Of a stretch of DNA of 37,448 nucleotides, positions 17,006 to 26,849 are shown piece by piece (the first letter of the stretch is position 1; each line of letters starts with the position of its first letter). This DNA comes from Salinicola aestuarinus (lineage in GTDB: Bacteria > Pseudomonadota > Gammaproteobacteria > Pseudomonadales > Halomonadaceae): contig NZ_PZJP01000003.1 in the NCBI RefSeq assembly GCF_003206645.1, positions 171,029 to 208,476 on the forward strand, in the 5' to 3' direction. Below the pieces are notes generated by a model. That model had not been told where the DNA came from. It made no database searches and worked only from the letters and a program-made list of their open reading frames with translations. A program made the translations under genes and the position numbers.

Positions 17006-17418
17006 CCCCGGCGGCGTCCCGCGGCGACAGCCTCCGACTGCCACGCCGACACCTCGCGATGGAGCGCCACGCCGAGAAAACGCCACGCCGCCACCCCGAG
17101 GTTGTCGAGCTGACGTTCCCGCGCTGCACTCTCGAGCCGCTCGCCGCGCAGCAATGTCGGCAGCGGCCCGGCGCTCACCGTCATTCGCTTGAGCCAGCGG
17201 TAGTCGGCGGTGGCATCCACCGGCGCGGCTTCGACCCACAGCAGCGCGTGAGCCGGGGCGCCACTGTCGGCCTGATCCAGCGTTACCGGACGCCATGACC
17301 CGCCAAGCGACTCCAGCACGCGCGAGAGCGCACCGGGGTCCGGCTCACCGAGGATCAACAGCGGCCAGCTGTCGCGCTGCTGCTGCCAGGCGCGGAGGCC
17401 CGCGGCTTGATCACTCAT
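17002..17418 (-). CDS. Hypothetical protein, probably co-expressed with the FlhF-like protein
   Basis: I do not recognise this 138-residue protein. It is soluble, Trp- and Arg-rich, with an N-terminal hydrophobic strand ([12 protein letters not shown], 18-29), a second strand ([12 protein letters not shown]) and a basic C-terminus (AVAAGRRRG). The alternating strand/helix pattern might suggest a receiver-like or Rossmann-like fold, but no signature residues support this. Its ATG overlaps the TGA of the FlhF-like gene by four bases (17415-17418), strong evidence of one operon and coupled translation. Its stop overlaps the chemoreceptor stop on the other strand by four bases. Codon composition matches the neighbours. 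Confidence 0.75.
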   Translation of the reverse strand: MSDQAAGLRAWQQQRDSWPLLILGEPDPGALSRVLESLGGSWRPVTLDQADSGAPAHALLWVEAAPVDATADYRWLKRMTVSAGPLPTLLRGERLESAARERQLDNLGVAAWRFLGVALHREVSAWQSEAVAAGRRRG

Positions 17419-19619
17419 AGCGAGGCGACAGACGACCGGGCACGGCGCAGGGTGTCCTGGGCGCTCAGCGCGTCCATCAACGCCTCCAGCAGCGCCTTGG
17501 GCTTGCGCGCGCAGCGACGCTGGGCGATATCCCCCAGCCGCGCCCGCACGTCCATTGCCCAGCCACCCTCCTCCTGCGCCAGCCGCAGCGACAGCGCGGC
17601 CAGTGCCGCGGCGAGCTGCCAGCGGTGCGCGCGATCCTCGAGTTCCGGACGCCGCGCCTGCACCAGACGGTCGGCCTGCGCGGTGAGCGTAGGCAGCGTC
17701 TCCAGCGTCAGCGAGGTAATCAGGCGTGATGCCATGTCCAGACCGGTCCGGGCACTGGCGATCCAGTAACGGACGCCGAGCTGGCGCCCCTCATCGACGT
17801 CGAACCAGACGCCCTGCCAGGCGACCACGGGCAGCCCCTCGCCACCGCCACGACGGGCCGGCAGCGTCGTTTCCAGCCGCGTCAGTTCGAGGGTGGCAGG
17901 CTGGCCGCGATGGCGAATCTCGGTCGGGGGCTGACGCTCCCCCAGGCGCATCGCTTCCGCGAGCGTGAGCGACTCTCCGGCGTGCTGAAGCCGGCGCCCC
18001 TTGCCCACCGTGGCGAGCCAGCCCGTACGAGCGACATCGAGCCGCGCGAGCTGGTCCGGCGCCGGTAGCTGCGAAAGCAGGTGGCATTCGACGCCCAGCG
18101 ACTCGGCCCAGTCGAAGCGAGCGTCATCGCCGGCAGGCAGCGTGTGGCGCGGCCAGACTCGCGGTTGCGGCAGGACACCCTCACCCAGCGCCACCACTGC
18201 CATCGCCTGACCGCTACCGCGAACGGCGCTCGACTTGGGCCACCAGAGTGACGACACAGCGCCCCGCTGACTGTCGTCGGTCGCCGCCTGCATTCGCGCC
18301 GCGAAACTGTCGGTATCCCCTGCGGGCGCGCTCGCCCAGGCCCGTTCGAGCCAGGCCATGCCGTCGAGCTCGGCGTGAAGCGTGGCGAACGTCGTCTCCA
18401 GCGCCCGCCCCTGGCGCAACACGCCAAGGGAGAGCGCCTGCTGACGCGCCCGCGCCGGCGGCGGTGACGCCTCGGTCTCTTCCGAGAACGGCGTCGTCAC
18501 GTTCTGGCCGAGGGCCTGGGCGAGCAGGCTGTCGAGGGCGACCGGCTCCAGGTCCTCCGGCACGCGCTGACCGCGGGAGAGATAGCAGAGCTTGAGCCCA
18601 TGGCGCATCAGAACGTCCAGCACCGGGCCCAGCCGCGCGGCCTCGTCGAGCTTGGTGAGAATACAGCCCCAGAGCGGCTCACCCGCCTCGATGGAGGCTT
18701 TCTGCCACGCCTCCACGATCTGCTCCAGCGTGTCGCCATGACGCGCCGCATCCAGCACCAGGACGCGGCGCACACTGACCGGCGACTCGCCAAGCCGGGC
18801 GACCTCGCCCATCAGACGCTGATCGCGCTGACTCATGCCGACGGTGTCGATGACCATCATGCGCTTGCCACCGTTGCGGCTCATCAGGCCGCGACGTGGC
18901 TGGGCTAGACGTGTCAGCAGGCTGCCCAGATCACCCTGCTCGTCGAGGGCATGGACTTCCGCCCCCAGCAGGCGGGCATAGATACGCAGCTGCTCCGCCG
19001 CGCCGATTCGGTAGCTGTCGGTGGTGACCAGGGCGACGTCCTTGGGCCCATGCTGCATCACGTAGCGCGACGCGAGTTTGGCGGTCGTGGTGGTCTTCCC
19101 CGCACCGGTGGGACCGACCAGGGCGAACACGCCCCCCTCCTCGAAGAGCTCCCGCTCGCGGTCGAGAACGTCGAGGCGGGCCGCGAGCTGGCGAACCAGC
19201 CACGCCTCGCGAATCGACTCGTCGCTCTCGCCGGCGTCGATGAGTTCGTCAGGAATGGTATCGAGCAGGGTATCGCTGAGCGTCGCGCTGAACCCCGCCT
19301 GGCGCAGACGTCGGTGCATCGCGATGCGGATCTCGTCGCGAGCATCGGGGGCAAGTGGCTCGCTGGATGCCTGCAGCAGCGCACGCATGTCTTCCAGCAG
19401 CCGCTGGTTGAAGGTCTCCCACCCGGCCGGGGTCTGCTCGGCCTCACTCGTTGGCGACGCCTCGAGCGCCTGCTCGTGCGCCTGCTCCGACATGGCAACG
19501 ATCTCGACGCCGTCGTCGACGACGCGATTGGACAGGATGAGCACGTCCTCGCCGAGTGCCAGGCGGACCTGACGCATCGCCTCGCGAGTATTCGCTCCGA
19601 TGAACCGCTGCACTCCCAT
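17415..19619 (-). CDS. flhF: FlhF-like SRP GTPase with long C-terminal extension
   Basis: FlhF is the SRP-family GTPase that sets the position and number of polar flagella. The 734-residue protein has the FlhF N-terminus (MGVQRFIGANTREAMRQVR), a variable B-like region, and the NG GTPase domain: P-loop GPTGAGKTT at 169-177, DSYRIGA at 201-207, DTVG at 258-261, TKLD at 322-325. The GTPase ends near 375; usual FlhF is 430-500 residues. The remaining roughly 355 residues match no domain I recognise. The usual flhA/flhG/fliA neighbours are absent. Downstream, the small 138-residue gene overlaps it; upstream is a lytic transglycosylase. Confidence 0.88.
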   Translation of the reverse strand: MGVQRFIGANTREAMRQVRLALGEDVLILSNRVVDDGVEIVAMSEQAHEQALEASPTSEAEQTPAGWETFNQRLLEDMRALLQASSEPLAPDARDEIRIAMHRRLRQAGFSATLSDTLLDTIPDELIDAGESDESIREAWLVRQLAARLDVLDRERELFEEGGVFALVGPTGAGKTTTTAKLASRYVMQHGPKDVALVTTDSYRIGAAEQLRIYARLLGAEVHALDEQGDLGSLLTRLAQPRRGLMSRNGGKRMMVIDTVGMSQRDQRLMGEVARLGESPVSVRRVLVLDAARHGDTLEQIVEAWQKASIEAGEPLWGCILTKLDEAARLGPVLDVLMRHGLKLCYLSRGQRVPEDLEPVALDSLLAQALGQNVTTPFSEETEASPPPARARQQALSLGVLRQGRALETTFATLHAELDGMAWLERAWASAPAGDTDSFAARMQAATDDSQRGAVSSLWWPKSSAVRGSGQAMAVVALGEGVLPQPRVWPRHTLPAGDDARFDWAESLGVECHLLSQLPAPDQLARLDVARTGWLATVGKGRRLQHAGESLTLAEAMRLGERQPPTEIRHRGQPATLELTRLETTLPARRGGGEGLPVVAWQGVWFDVDEGRQLGVRYWIASARTGLDMASRLITSLTLETLPTLTAQADRLVQARRPELEDRAHRWQLAAALAALSLRLAQEEGGWAMDVRARLGDIAQRRCARKPKALLEALMDALSAQDTLRRARSSVASL

Positions 19620-19691
19620 GTCTCGCCTCGATGTTCTCGATCACAAAGCGCCCAGTGTGGCACAGCCGCCGCCAGAACGAACCGCCGAAAT

Positions 19692-19719
19692 GGCGCCGAA
19701 TCTCGCATCATTCGGCGCC
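19692..19719 (-). terminator. Hairpin after the lytic transglycosylase gene
   Basis: A perfect 10-bp inverted repeat (GGCGCCGAAT / ATTCGGCGCC) with an 8-base loop lies 25 bp past the transglycosylase stop. Only a short ATTTCGG follows on the minus strand, so it is at best a weak intrinsic terminator. It separates this gene from the FlhF-like gene. Confidence 0.5.
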
Positions 19720-19744
19720 GGGGGCGGCGCGGGGCGCGGCCGCG

Positions 19745-21193
19745 TCAGTCGTTGACGAGGCGCTGGATCAGGCTCTGCGTCGGATAGCCGTCCGGTGTCA
19801 CCCCGAGGCTGCGTTGATAGGCCCGAAGACCCTGACGGGTATTGGGCCCGACCAGGCCGTCAGGGGTGCCGACGTTGAAGCCGTGCGCGTTGAGGGCCTG
19901 CTGCATCCTTCGGATCTGGCTGCGCGACAGCGCAGGTTCGCCCCGCGGCCAATCCGCCTGGATGCCGCCACGCTCGGCAATACGGTCGGAAAGCTTGGCG
20001 ACCGCCAGCGCGTAGCTGGTCGACGCGTTGTAGCGCAGGATCGTGCGGAAGTTGGGGCCGACCAGGAAGGCCGGGCCCTGAGCGCCGGCAGGGGCGATCA
20101 CCGAGGCGTCGGCGAAAGCCGGCAGCACTGCCCCCGCCATGCCGGAGACGCCCTGCGCGGCCCACTCTCGGCTCGAGTGGCGCGTGTCGAGCTCGGTCTG
20201 GGCGTAGTCGAAGTTCGCCGGCAACTCGACCTCGGCACCCCACGGCTGGCCGCTGCGCCAGCCGGAGCGATCGAGATAGTTGGCGGTAGAGGCCATCACA
20301 TCGGGGATGCTGCCCCAGATGTCGCGTCGCCCGTCGCCGTCCTCGTCGACGGCGTAGGCAAGGAAGCTCGACGGAAGGAACTGGGTGTGCCCCATGGCCC
20401 CGGCCCAGGAGCCGCGCATGCGATCGCGATCGATGTCGCCGTTCTGCAGAATCTTGAGGGCGGCCATCAGCTCGCCGCGGGCGAAGGACTGTCGCCGGCC
20501 GTCGAAGCCCAGCGTGGAGAGCGCATCGATCGTCTCGAAATTGCCGAAATTGCTGCCGTAATTGCTCTCGATCCCCCAGATAGCGACGATCACCTCGGCC
20601 GGGACACCGTACTCCTGCTCCACGGCGCTTGCCGTCTGGCGGTTGGCGGCGAGGCGTTCGCGGCCATTGCTGACCCGCGAATCCGAGACCGCGGTATCCA
20701 GGTAGCTCCAGATCTGGCGGGAGAACTCCGGCTGCGAGCGATCGTACTCGAGAATCTTGGGCTGGAAGCTCACTTGGCCAAAAGCGTCGTCGAGCGTTGC
20801 CGCATCGATCCCGTCGCTCGCCGCCTGCCGACGAAACGCCGCCACCCATTGCGCAAATTGAGCACTGTCGCGGCTCGACGTCTCGGTCGTTGACGCGCCG
20901 CTTTCGTCGGTGTCACTCGACGAGGTCTGCGATGACGGGGACGGTGTCGATGGCGTCGCTGCCGCGGCACTCGATGCCGCGCCACTCGCGGCCGTCGAGC
21001 TCGCCGCCGACGGGGTGCCCGTCTCGGCGGTCGCCGGCGCCTGGGTATCCGCCACACTCTGACACCCCATCAGCGAGAGCGAGAGACACAGCGACAGCGT
21101 AGCGGCACGCCGCCGAGACACCGGCCCCGGACGCTCAGCGGGTACCGAGACGACATGACGATAGGAGAAAGAGGAACGAGTCACGGGGCACAT
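19745..21193 (-). CDS. Lipoprotein lytic murein transglycosylase, MltB family, with peptidoglycan-binding domain
   Basis: Cleaves the MurNAc-GlcNAc bond of peptidoglycan with 1,6-anhydro product formation. The 482-residue precursor has a lipobox ending LMGC44, a long Ser/Thr/Ala/Pro linker (about 50-110), the MltB/Slt35 catalytic domain with Glu209 in AIWGIESNYGSNFG and MGHTQFLPSSF, and a C-terminal PG_binding_1 domain (SQIRRMQQALNAHGF onward). The start is uncertain: ATG 21191-21193 sits directly against AAGG, a GTG at 21182-21184 has better spacing, and a GTG at 21119-21121 would give the most normal lipoprotein signal. It precedes the FlhF-like gene, which could suit flagellar passage through the wall (inference). 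Confidence 0.92.
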   Translation of the reverse strand: MCPVTRSSFSYRHVVSVPAERPGPVSRRRAATLSLCLSLSLMGCQSVADTQAPATAETGTPSAASSTAASGAASSAAAATPSTPSPSSQTSSSDTDESGASTTETSSRDSAQFAQWVAAFRRQAASDGIDAATLDDAFGQVSFQPKILEYDRSQPEFSRQIWSYLDTAVSDSRVSNGRERLAANRQTASAVEQEYGVPAEVIVAIWGIESNYGSNFGNFETIDALSTLGFDGRRQSFARGELMAALKILQNGDIDRDRMRGSWAGAMGHTQFLPSSFLAYAVDEDGDGRRDIWGSIPDVMASTANYLDRSGWRSGQPWGAEVELPANFDYAQTELDTRHSSREWAAQGVSGMAGAVLPAFADASVIAPAGAQGPAFLVGPNFRTILRYNASTSYALAVAKLSDRIAERGGIQADWPRGEPALSRSQIRRMQQALNAHGFNVGTPDGLVGPNTRQGLRAYQRSLGVTPDGYPTQSLIQRLVND

Positions 21194-22183
21194 CCTTAAT
21201 GCAAGAGAAGCTGGGGCGCGGCCGCCCATCGGGTAAACGCACCCGGGGGCGGCAGAACTCGCAGTGTAGCCGATTCCGTCACTGCCAAGCCGGGTCATCT
21301 CGGCCTCGCCGTGGGTGAACGCCTCGCGTCGCCTCTGCACGCCGTTTCCCCATCACGCAGCGTCGCGGGCGGGACTGCCGGCATGGGCGGAATGAGGTGT
21401 TGGCGTCGCTCATCACGGGGCGATTCGTCTTGCCCGTCGAGGCTGACTGCCTTTCGCGGCAGGATGGGCGCCGGTTCACGCCATCTGACAGGGCCCGTCC
21501 TTGAAGCTCGAGGACCGCTGCGACACCCGGTCGCAGGGATGCTGTCACTGGCTCCGACATCCCCAGGGATCGCCGAGTGGCGCCCTCCCCAGGCTATGGC
21601 TCGGGGCATATCGGCGTGGTAGAGTCAGTTCAGTACAACCGTTCGACAACAGCAAATATCTAATACTTTCAACAATTTCACCGTTGAAAACAAAGCTACG
21701 ACAATACCGTGTCGAACGATTTTCGAGGGGAGGAGAGACACCATGCCGGGCAACCCGCCTAGCCAGCGCCCGCTGACAAGCGCGACCTGCCGTATCGGTG
21801 CCCAGACTCTGTCACCGAACGCCGCCACGACGATGTCGATCTGCGATCAGACGCCCGCGTGGATGCTAGCCCCCCGCGGCGTGCGTCACCCTTTTCTCAC
21901 CGATCCGCCCCAACGCCTTTGATCTCTCGGTAGCCCGGCGATGGCGCTGCTATCGCGATCGCTCACGACGACCGCCCCCACTCTCGAGTGGACGAAGATC
22001 AACTGGCCGCGCATGCACTGACGCTCGACATTTCCATTCAGCAACGGCGTCGGCACCGACATCGCTACACTGAACCAGGCGATCGCGATGAATTCGTTCT
22101 CGTGCTCGCCATGTCGATGCCCCTATCGCCGCGCCCCGGTGATGCGGAATCGCTTCTCGGCCAACGACTAGAGCAACACTTTC
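21194..22183. other. 990-bp region without a convincing gene
   Basis: The only open frames are short, low-complexity, and lack ribosome sites. Visible structure: a perfect hairpin CTGCGAC/GTCGCAG (21518-21536) beside further inverted repeats (GGGATG/CATCCC), and an AT-rich island at about 21640-21720 with the inverted repeat TTTCAAC-N9-GTTGAAA (21667-21689). The island is a likely promoter/operator region for the Mrp operon, but I cannot place hexamers confidently. The GC-rich part could encode a structured RNA or be decayed sequence. Confidence 0.5.
21667..21689. promoter_or_regulatory. AT-rich inverted repeat upstream of the Mrp operon
   Basis: TTTCAAC-N9-GTTGAAA, a 7-bp perfect inverted repeat within an AT-rich island about 500 bp before mnhA. 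The shape fits a dimeric regulator site; the regulator is unknown. Confidence 0.35.
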
Positions 22184-24988
22184 ATGGCACTGCCGCTGAT
22201 CGTTCTACTGCCGCTGCTGGGCAGTCTTGTCCCTCTGCTGGGCAATAACCGGCAACGCAACATACTGACCGGGATGACCGCCCTGCTGCCGGCCATCGCG
22301 CTGGGTCTCGTGTTGATTCACGTGCCGGACGTGCTGGCGGGAGACGTACCGCGCTTCGCGATGCACTGGGTGCCACAGCTGGGACTCGACTTCGCACTGC
22401 GACTCGACGGCCTGTCGCTGCTGTTTCTCCTGCTGATCCTGGGGATTGGCCTGCTGATCATCCTGTACGCCCGCTATTACCTGTCCGCCGAGGACAGCAT
22501 GCCGCGGTTCTACAGTTACATGATGCTGTTCATGACCTCCATGATCGGCATCGTCATGGCGGACAACCTGCTGCTGCTGTGGGTGTTCTGGGAGCTGACG
22601 AGCCTGTCGTCGTTCCTGCTGATCGGCTACTGGTATCACCAGAGCGAGGCCCGACGCGGCGCGCGGATGGCGCTGACGGTGACCGGCATGGGGGGCCTTG
22701 CCCTGCTCGCCGGCTTTCTGCTGATCGGCGACATCGTGGGCACGTTCGACCTGCAGACGGTTCTCGACAGCCGGGACCTGATTCTGGCCGACCCGCGCTA
22801 CCTGCCGGCGCTGCTGCTCGTGCTGCTCGGCGCTTTCACCAAGTCGGCTCAGTTCCCGTTCCATTTCTGGCTGCCGCACGCCATGGCGGCCCCCACGCCG
22901 GTCTCGGCGTTCCTGCACTCGGCAACCATGGTCAAGGCAGGCGTCTTCCTGCTGGCACGCATGCACCCCGCGCTCGCCGGTTCCCAGCTGTGGCTCTACA
23001 TCGTCACGCTGACCGGGCTGGTGACGATGATCTATGCCGCCTACTTCGCGCTGCTGAAATACGATCTCAAGGGCGTGCTGGCGTTCTCGACGGTGAGCCA
23101 CCTGGGCCTGATCACGATGCTCTTCGGGCTGGACAGCAAGCTTGCGGTCGTGGCCGGCCTCTTTCACATCATCAACCACGCCACCTTCAAGGCGGCGCTG
23201 TTCATGTCGGCGGGCATCATCGACCACGAGAGCGGTACCCGCGATATTCGCAAGCTCAGCGGTCTGCGCCACTACATGCCGGTAACGGCAGGTCTTGCGC
23301 TGCTGGCGGCGGCGTCGATGGCGGGCGTCCCCCTGCTCAACGGCTTTCTCTCCAAGGAGATGATGCTTACCGAGACCCTCGACACGGGCATTCTCGGCGG
23401 TCTGGCATGGCTGATTCCGGTACTGGCGACCATCGGCAGCCTGCTCTCGGTTGCTTACTCGCTGCGCTACGTGCGCAATGTCTTTTTCGGCCCGAAAGCG
23501 GAGGATCTGCCGCAGACGCCACATGAGGCGCCGTTCTTCATGCGTCTACCGATGATGGTGCTGGTCGCGCTGTGCATCGTTATCGGCCTGCTGCCAGCGC
23601 TGAGCGTCACCGGGCTGCTGGACGCGGCCGCCCAGGTCACGCTGCTGTCCCCGCGCCCGGAACTGCATCTGGCGATCTGGCACGGCTTCAATCTCCCGCT
23701 GCTGATGAGCGCCGTTGCGCTGGCCGGCGGCATCGGTCTCTACTGCGTGCGGCGCAAGCTGTTCAGCTTCCACCGCCAGTTCCCGCAGCGTAACGCGCTG
23801 ATGAACTTCGAGTTCAATGTGCGGCGCGTCCAGACCTGGACCCAGACGACGATCGATCGACTGGAGAACGGCTCGCTTCAGCGCTACATGCTGTGGCTGA
23901 TCGTCGCCGTTCTGTTCCTGACCGGCAGCGGTCTGCTCGATCTGACCCAGCTGACGGGATCGGAGCCGACCCAGCCACTGGACGGGCTGCTGATCGTCGG
24001 CGGCGTCATCACGATCCTTGCCGGCCTCGGCACTGCCGTGCTGCACCGCCGGCGCCTGGTCTCGCTGGTCATGCTATCGGTCGTCGGGCTGATGGTGTCG
24101 CTCGCCTTCGCGCGCTTCTCGGCACCGGACCTGGCGCTGACACAGCTGGCGGTGGAAGTCGTGACGGTCATTCTGCTGATGCTGGCGCTGTTCTTCCTGC
24201 CGCAGCGCACGCCGAAGGAGTCCACCGGCGCGCGCATCGTTCGCGACGTGCTGCTGGCAGCGGGATTCGGTGGCATCGTGACCAGCCTCAACTATGCGCT
24301 ACTGACTCGCCCGCTCGACAGCATCTCCGGCTTCTTCCTCGACAACAGCGTCAGCGGTGGCGGCGGACACAACGTGGTCAACGTCATTCTGGTCGACTTC
24401 CGTGGCTTCGATACCCTGGGCGAGATCACGGTGCTGTGCATCGCGGCGATCGGTATCTTCAAGCTGCTCAACCGGCTGCGACTGTTCATGCCGTCGAGCG
24501 ACAGCGAAGGTCGTCCCTGGTCGAAGGATCTCCACCCGATGCTGCTGGGCACGGTGTCGCAGACGCTGCTGCCGTTGGCGCTACTGGTCTCGGTGTTCAT
24601 CTTCCTGCGCGGGCACAACGAGCCCGGCGGCGGCTTCATCGCCGGTCTCGTCACCGCCGTGGCGCTGATCCTGCTCTACATTGCGCGCGGCGTCGATTGG
24701 GCCCAGGCAAGACTCTCGTTCCACTATCAGCCCATCGCCGTCTCGGGCGTGACGATCGCGACGTTCACCGGTCTGGGTAGCTGGCTATTCGGCCACAACT
24801 TCCTGACCTCGGCCTTCGGACACTTCGCGATCCCCTATATCGGGGAGATCGAACTGGCCACGGCCATGCTCTTCGATCTTGGCGTCTATCTCACTGTCGT
24901 CGGCGCCACGCTGATGATTCTGGCCAACCTGGGCAAGCTGACGACACCGCACCGGCCCAGCAAAGAGAACGACAAGGAGGCCCTCTGA
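22184..24988 (+). CDS. mnhA: Mrp-type Na+/H+ antiporter subunit A, fused A-B form
   Basis: Large membrane subunit of the multi-subunit Mrp/Mnh/Pha cation/proton antiporter, homologous to NuoL. The 934-residue protein has about 20 or more membrane segments. Conserved ion-path residues include E137 in [10 protein letters not shown]220 in [15 protein letters not shown] and K251 in [10 protein letters not shown]. The last part (about 780-934, with [18 protein letters not shown]) is a complete MnhB domain, so A and B are one polypeptide, as in group 2 Mrp systems such as rhizobial Pha. It leads the operon and overlaps mnhC by one base (TGATG). No strong ribosome site is seen before the ATG. Confidence 0.95.
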   Translation: MALPLIVLLPLLGSLVPLLGNNRQRNILTGMTALLPAIALGLVLIHVPDVLAGDVPRFAMHWVPQLGLDFALRLDGLSLLFLLLILGIGLLIILYARYYLSAEDSMPRFYSYMMLFMTSMIGIVMADNLLLLWVFWELTSLSSFLLIGYWYHQSEARRGARMALTVTGMGGLALLAGFLLIGDIVGTFDLQTVLDSRDLILADPRYLPALLLVLLGAFTKSAQFPFHFWLPHAMAAPTPVSAFLHSATMVKAGVFLLARMHPALAGSQLWLYIVTLTGLVTMIYAAYFALLKYDLKGVLAFSTVSHLGLITMLFGLDSKLAVVAGLFHIINHATFKAALFMSAGIIDHESGTRDIRKLSGLRHYMPVTAGLALLAAASMAGVPLLNGFLSKEMMLTETLDTGILGGLAWLIPVLATIGSLLSVAYSLRYVRNVFFGPKAEDLPQTPHEAPFFMRLPMMVLVALCIVIGLLPALSVTGLLDAAAQVTLLSPRPELHLAIWHGFNLPLLMSAVALAGGIGLYCVRRKLFSFHRQFPQRNALMNFEFNVRRVQTWTQTTIDRLENGSLQRYMLWLIVAVLFLTGSGLLDLTQLTGSEPTQPLDGLLIVGGVITILAGLGTAVLHRRRLVSLVMLSVVGLMVSLAFARFSAPDLALTQLAVEVVTVILLMLALFFLPQRTPKESTGARIVRDVLLAAGFGGIVTSLNYALLTRPLDSISGFFLDNSVSGGGGHNVVNVILVDFRGFDTLGEITVLCIAAIGIFKLLNRLRLFMPSSDSEGRPWSKDLHPMLLGTVSQTLLPLALLVSVFIFLRGHNEPGGGFIAGLVTAVALILLYIARGVDWAQARLSFHYQPIAVSGVTIATFTGLGSWLFGHNFLTSAFGHFAIPYIGEIELATAMLFDLGVYLTVVGATLMILANLGKLTTPHRPSKENDKEAL

Positions 24989-25335
24989 TGGAAGCGCTCT
25001 TTTCCACCGTCACCGGTTTCCTCGCCGCCAGCGGTCTCTATCTCGCGCTGCGGGGACGCACGTTCCCCGTCGTCGTGGGGCTCACGCTACTCTCCTACGC
25101 CGTGAACCTGTTTCTGTTCTCCACCGGGGGGCTCACCACCAACGGCGCCGCTGTGGTCGGCGACGATGCGACCCGCTACGCCGACCCGCTGCCGCAGGCG
25201 CTGGTGCTCACCGCCATCGTCATCGGCTTCGCGATGACGGCCTTCTCGGTCATCCTGGCAATGCGCGTGCGCGGTGATCTGGGAAGCGATCAGGTCAACG
25301 ACCAGCGCGAAGAGTCCAAGGAGGAGAAATCATGA
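24988..25335 (+). CDS. mnhC: Mrp antiporter subunit C
   Basis: NuoK-like small membrane subunit of the Mrp complex. The 115 residues form three predicted membrane helices: ALFSTVTGFLAASGLYLAL, the VVGLTLLSYAVNLFLF segment and the ALVLTAIVIGFAMTAFSVIL segment, with the family PLPQALVLTAIVIG motif, followed by a charged tail. It is joined to mnhA by a one-base stop-start overlap with an AAGGAGG ribosome site inside the mnhA end, and to mnhD by four bases. Confidence 0.95.
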   Translation: MEALFSTVTGFLAASGLYLALRGRTFPVVVGLTLLSYAVNLFLFSTGGLTTNGAAVVGDDATRYADPLPQALVLTAIVIGFAMTAFSVILAMRVRGDLGSDQVNDQREESKEEKS

Positions 25336-26849
25336 TGCAGCACCTTATCGTTCTGCCGGTGCTGCTACCGCTACTCAGCGGTCTGCTGATGCTCGTCAAG
25401 CGCGACGCCACGCGCCTGCCTCGGCGGGGCATCGCGCTCGTCTCCACGCTGGCGCTGGTGGCCATCGCGGTCACCATGGTCATCCAGAGCCTCGGCGGCG
25501 AGATCACCTACTACGCGCTGGGCGACTGGCAGCCGCCGTTCGGCATCATTCTGGTGCTTGACCGACTCTCGGCGCTGATGGTCTGCCTCACCAGCGTGCT
25601 GGCGCTCGGCAGCGTCCTTTACGCCTGTGCCGGCGACGATCGCAAGGGAAGCAACTTCCACGGGCTGTTCCAGCTGCAGCTGATGGGCATCAACGGCGCT
25701 TTCCTGACCGGCGATCTGTTCAACCTGTTCGTCTTCTTCGAGGTGCTGCTGATCGCCTCTTATTCGCTGCTGATGCACGGCGGCGGCAAGGATCGGACCC
25801 AGGCGGGCTTTCACTACGTGGCGCTCAACCTCGCCGGCTCGGCGATGTTCCTGATCGCGCTGGGCGTGCTCTATGGCACGCTGGGAACGCTCAACATGGC
25901 GGACATGTCGCAGCGGGTCTCGATGCTCGACCCGGACCGGCTGGGGCTGGTCAAGGCCGGGGCCTTCCTGCTGCTGGTGGTCTTCGGCCTTAAGGCGGCG
26001 ATACTGCCGCTCTATTTCTGGCTGCCGCGGGCCTACGCCAGCGCGCCGGCACCGGTGGCGGCACTCTTCGCGATCATGACCAAGGTGGGCATCTACGGCA
26101 TCCTGCGCGTCTATACGCTGATCTTCGGCGAGGGCGCGGGCGAGCTGGCCAGTTTCGTTCAGCCCTGGCTCTGGTGGTTCGCGCTGGCGACCCTTGCGCT
26201 CGGTGGGGTGGGCGTACTGTCGTCACGGGATCTGCGCACCCAGGTCGCCTATCTGATCATCATCTCGGTGGGTACGCTGCTGGTGGGCGTGAGCATGAAC
26301 CGGGAAGCGCCGATCGCCGCCCTGCTCTACTACATGATCCATACCACGCTGGTGAGTGGCGGGCTGTTTCTGCTCGCCGACGCCATCAGTGAACAGCGGG
26401 GCAAGGCCGGGGCAAGAATCGTGCCCGGACGCGGCGTTACCCAGCCGAGCCTGCTGGGCTTCTTCTACTTTCTGGGGGCGGTCACCGTCATCGGCCTGCC
26501 GCCGCTCTCCGGCGCGATTGGCAAGGCACTGCTGCTCGACTCGGCGCAGCCCAACGAGCAGGTGTGGCTCTGGCCACTGCTGCTGCTGTCGAGCCTCGCC
26601 GGCATCGTCGCGATGGGCCGCAGCGGCTCGACCATTTTCTGGAAGGGCAAACCCGGTGACAGCGACGGCCCCCGCCTGCAGCCGGCCATGCTCGCCGGTC
26701 TGATCCTGCTGCTAGGGGCCTCGCCGGTGCTCTCCATCCTGGCCGGCCCGATCACCGCGTTCACCGACGCCAGCGCCGCCCAGCTGCTGGAGCCCGGACG
26801 CTACGTGCAGTCGATCCTTGCGCAGACCGCCAATGGAGGTGGCTCATGA
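25332..26849 (+). CDS. mnhD: Mrp antiporter subunit D
   Basis: Second large antiporter-like subunit, homologous to NuoM/NuoN. The 505-residue polytopic protein has the proton-antiporter core with NLFVFFEVLLIASYSLL (conserved Glu), KAAILPLYFWLPRAYASAP (conserved Lys and Pro-rich turn) and a later YYMIHTTLVSGGLFLL helix. Start at 25332 overlaps the mnhC stop (ATGA) and is preceded by AAGGAGGAG. It overlaps mnhE by four bases. Confidence 0.95.
   Translation: MMQHLIVLPVLLPLLSGLLMLVKRDATRLPRRGIALVSTLALVAIAVTMVIQSLGGEITYYALGDWQPPFGIILVLDRLSALMVCLTSVLALGSVLYACAGDDRKGSNFHGLFQLQLMGINGAFLTGDLFNLFVFFEVLLIASYSLLMHGGGKDRTQAGFHYVALNLAGSAMFLIALGVLYGTLGTLNMADMSQRVSMLDPDRLGLVKAGAFLLLVVFGLKAAILPLYFWLPRAYASAPAPVAALFAIMTKVGIYGILRVYTLIFGEGAGELASFVQPWLWWFALATLALGGVGVLSSRDLRTQVAYLIIISVGTLLVGVSMNREAPIAALLYYMIHTTLVSGGLFLLADAISEQRGKAGARIVPGRGVTQPSLLGFFYFLGAVTVIGLPPLSGAIGKALLLDSAQPNEQVWLWPLLLLSSLAGIVAMGRSGSTIFWKGKPGDSDGPRLQPAMLAGLILLLGASPVLSILAGPITAFTDASAAQLLEPGRYVQSILAQTANGGGS

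Noticed and set aside
19631..20893. 420-codon plus-strand open frame opposite the lytic transglycosylase
   Set aside because: Shadow frame; the minus-strand product has a full catalytic and binding domain set.
21988..22248. 86-codon open frame just before and overlapping mnhA
   Set aside because: Low-complexity His/Arg-rich product, out of frame with mnhA, no ribosome site.
22205..23524. 439-codon minus-strand open frame opposite mnhA
   Set aside because: Gln/Arg/His-rich product typical of the antisense of membrane-protein codons.
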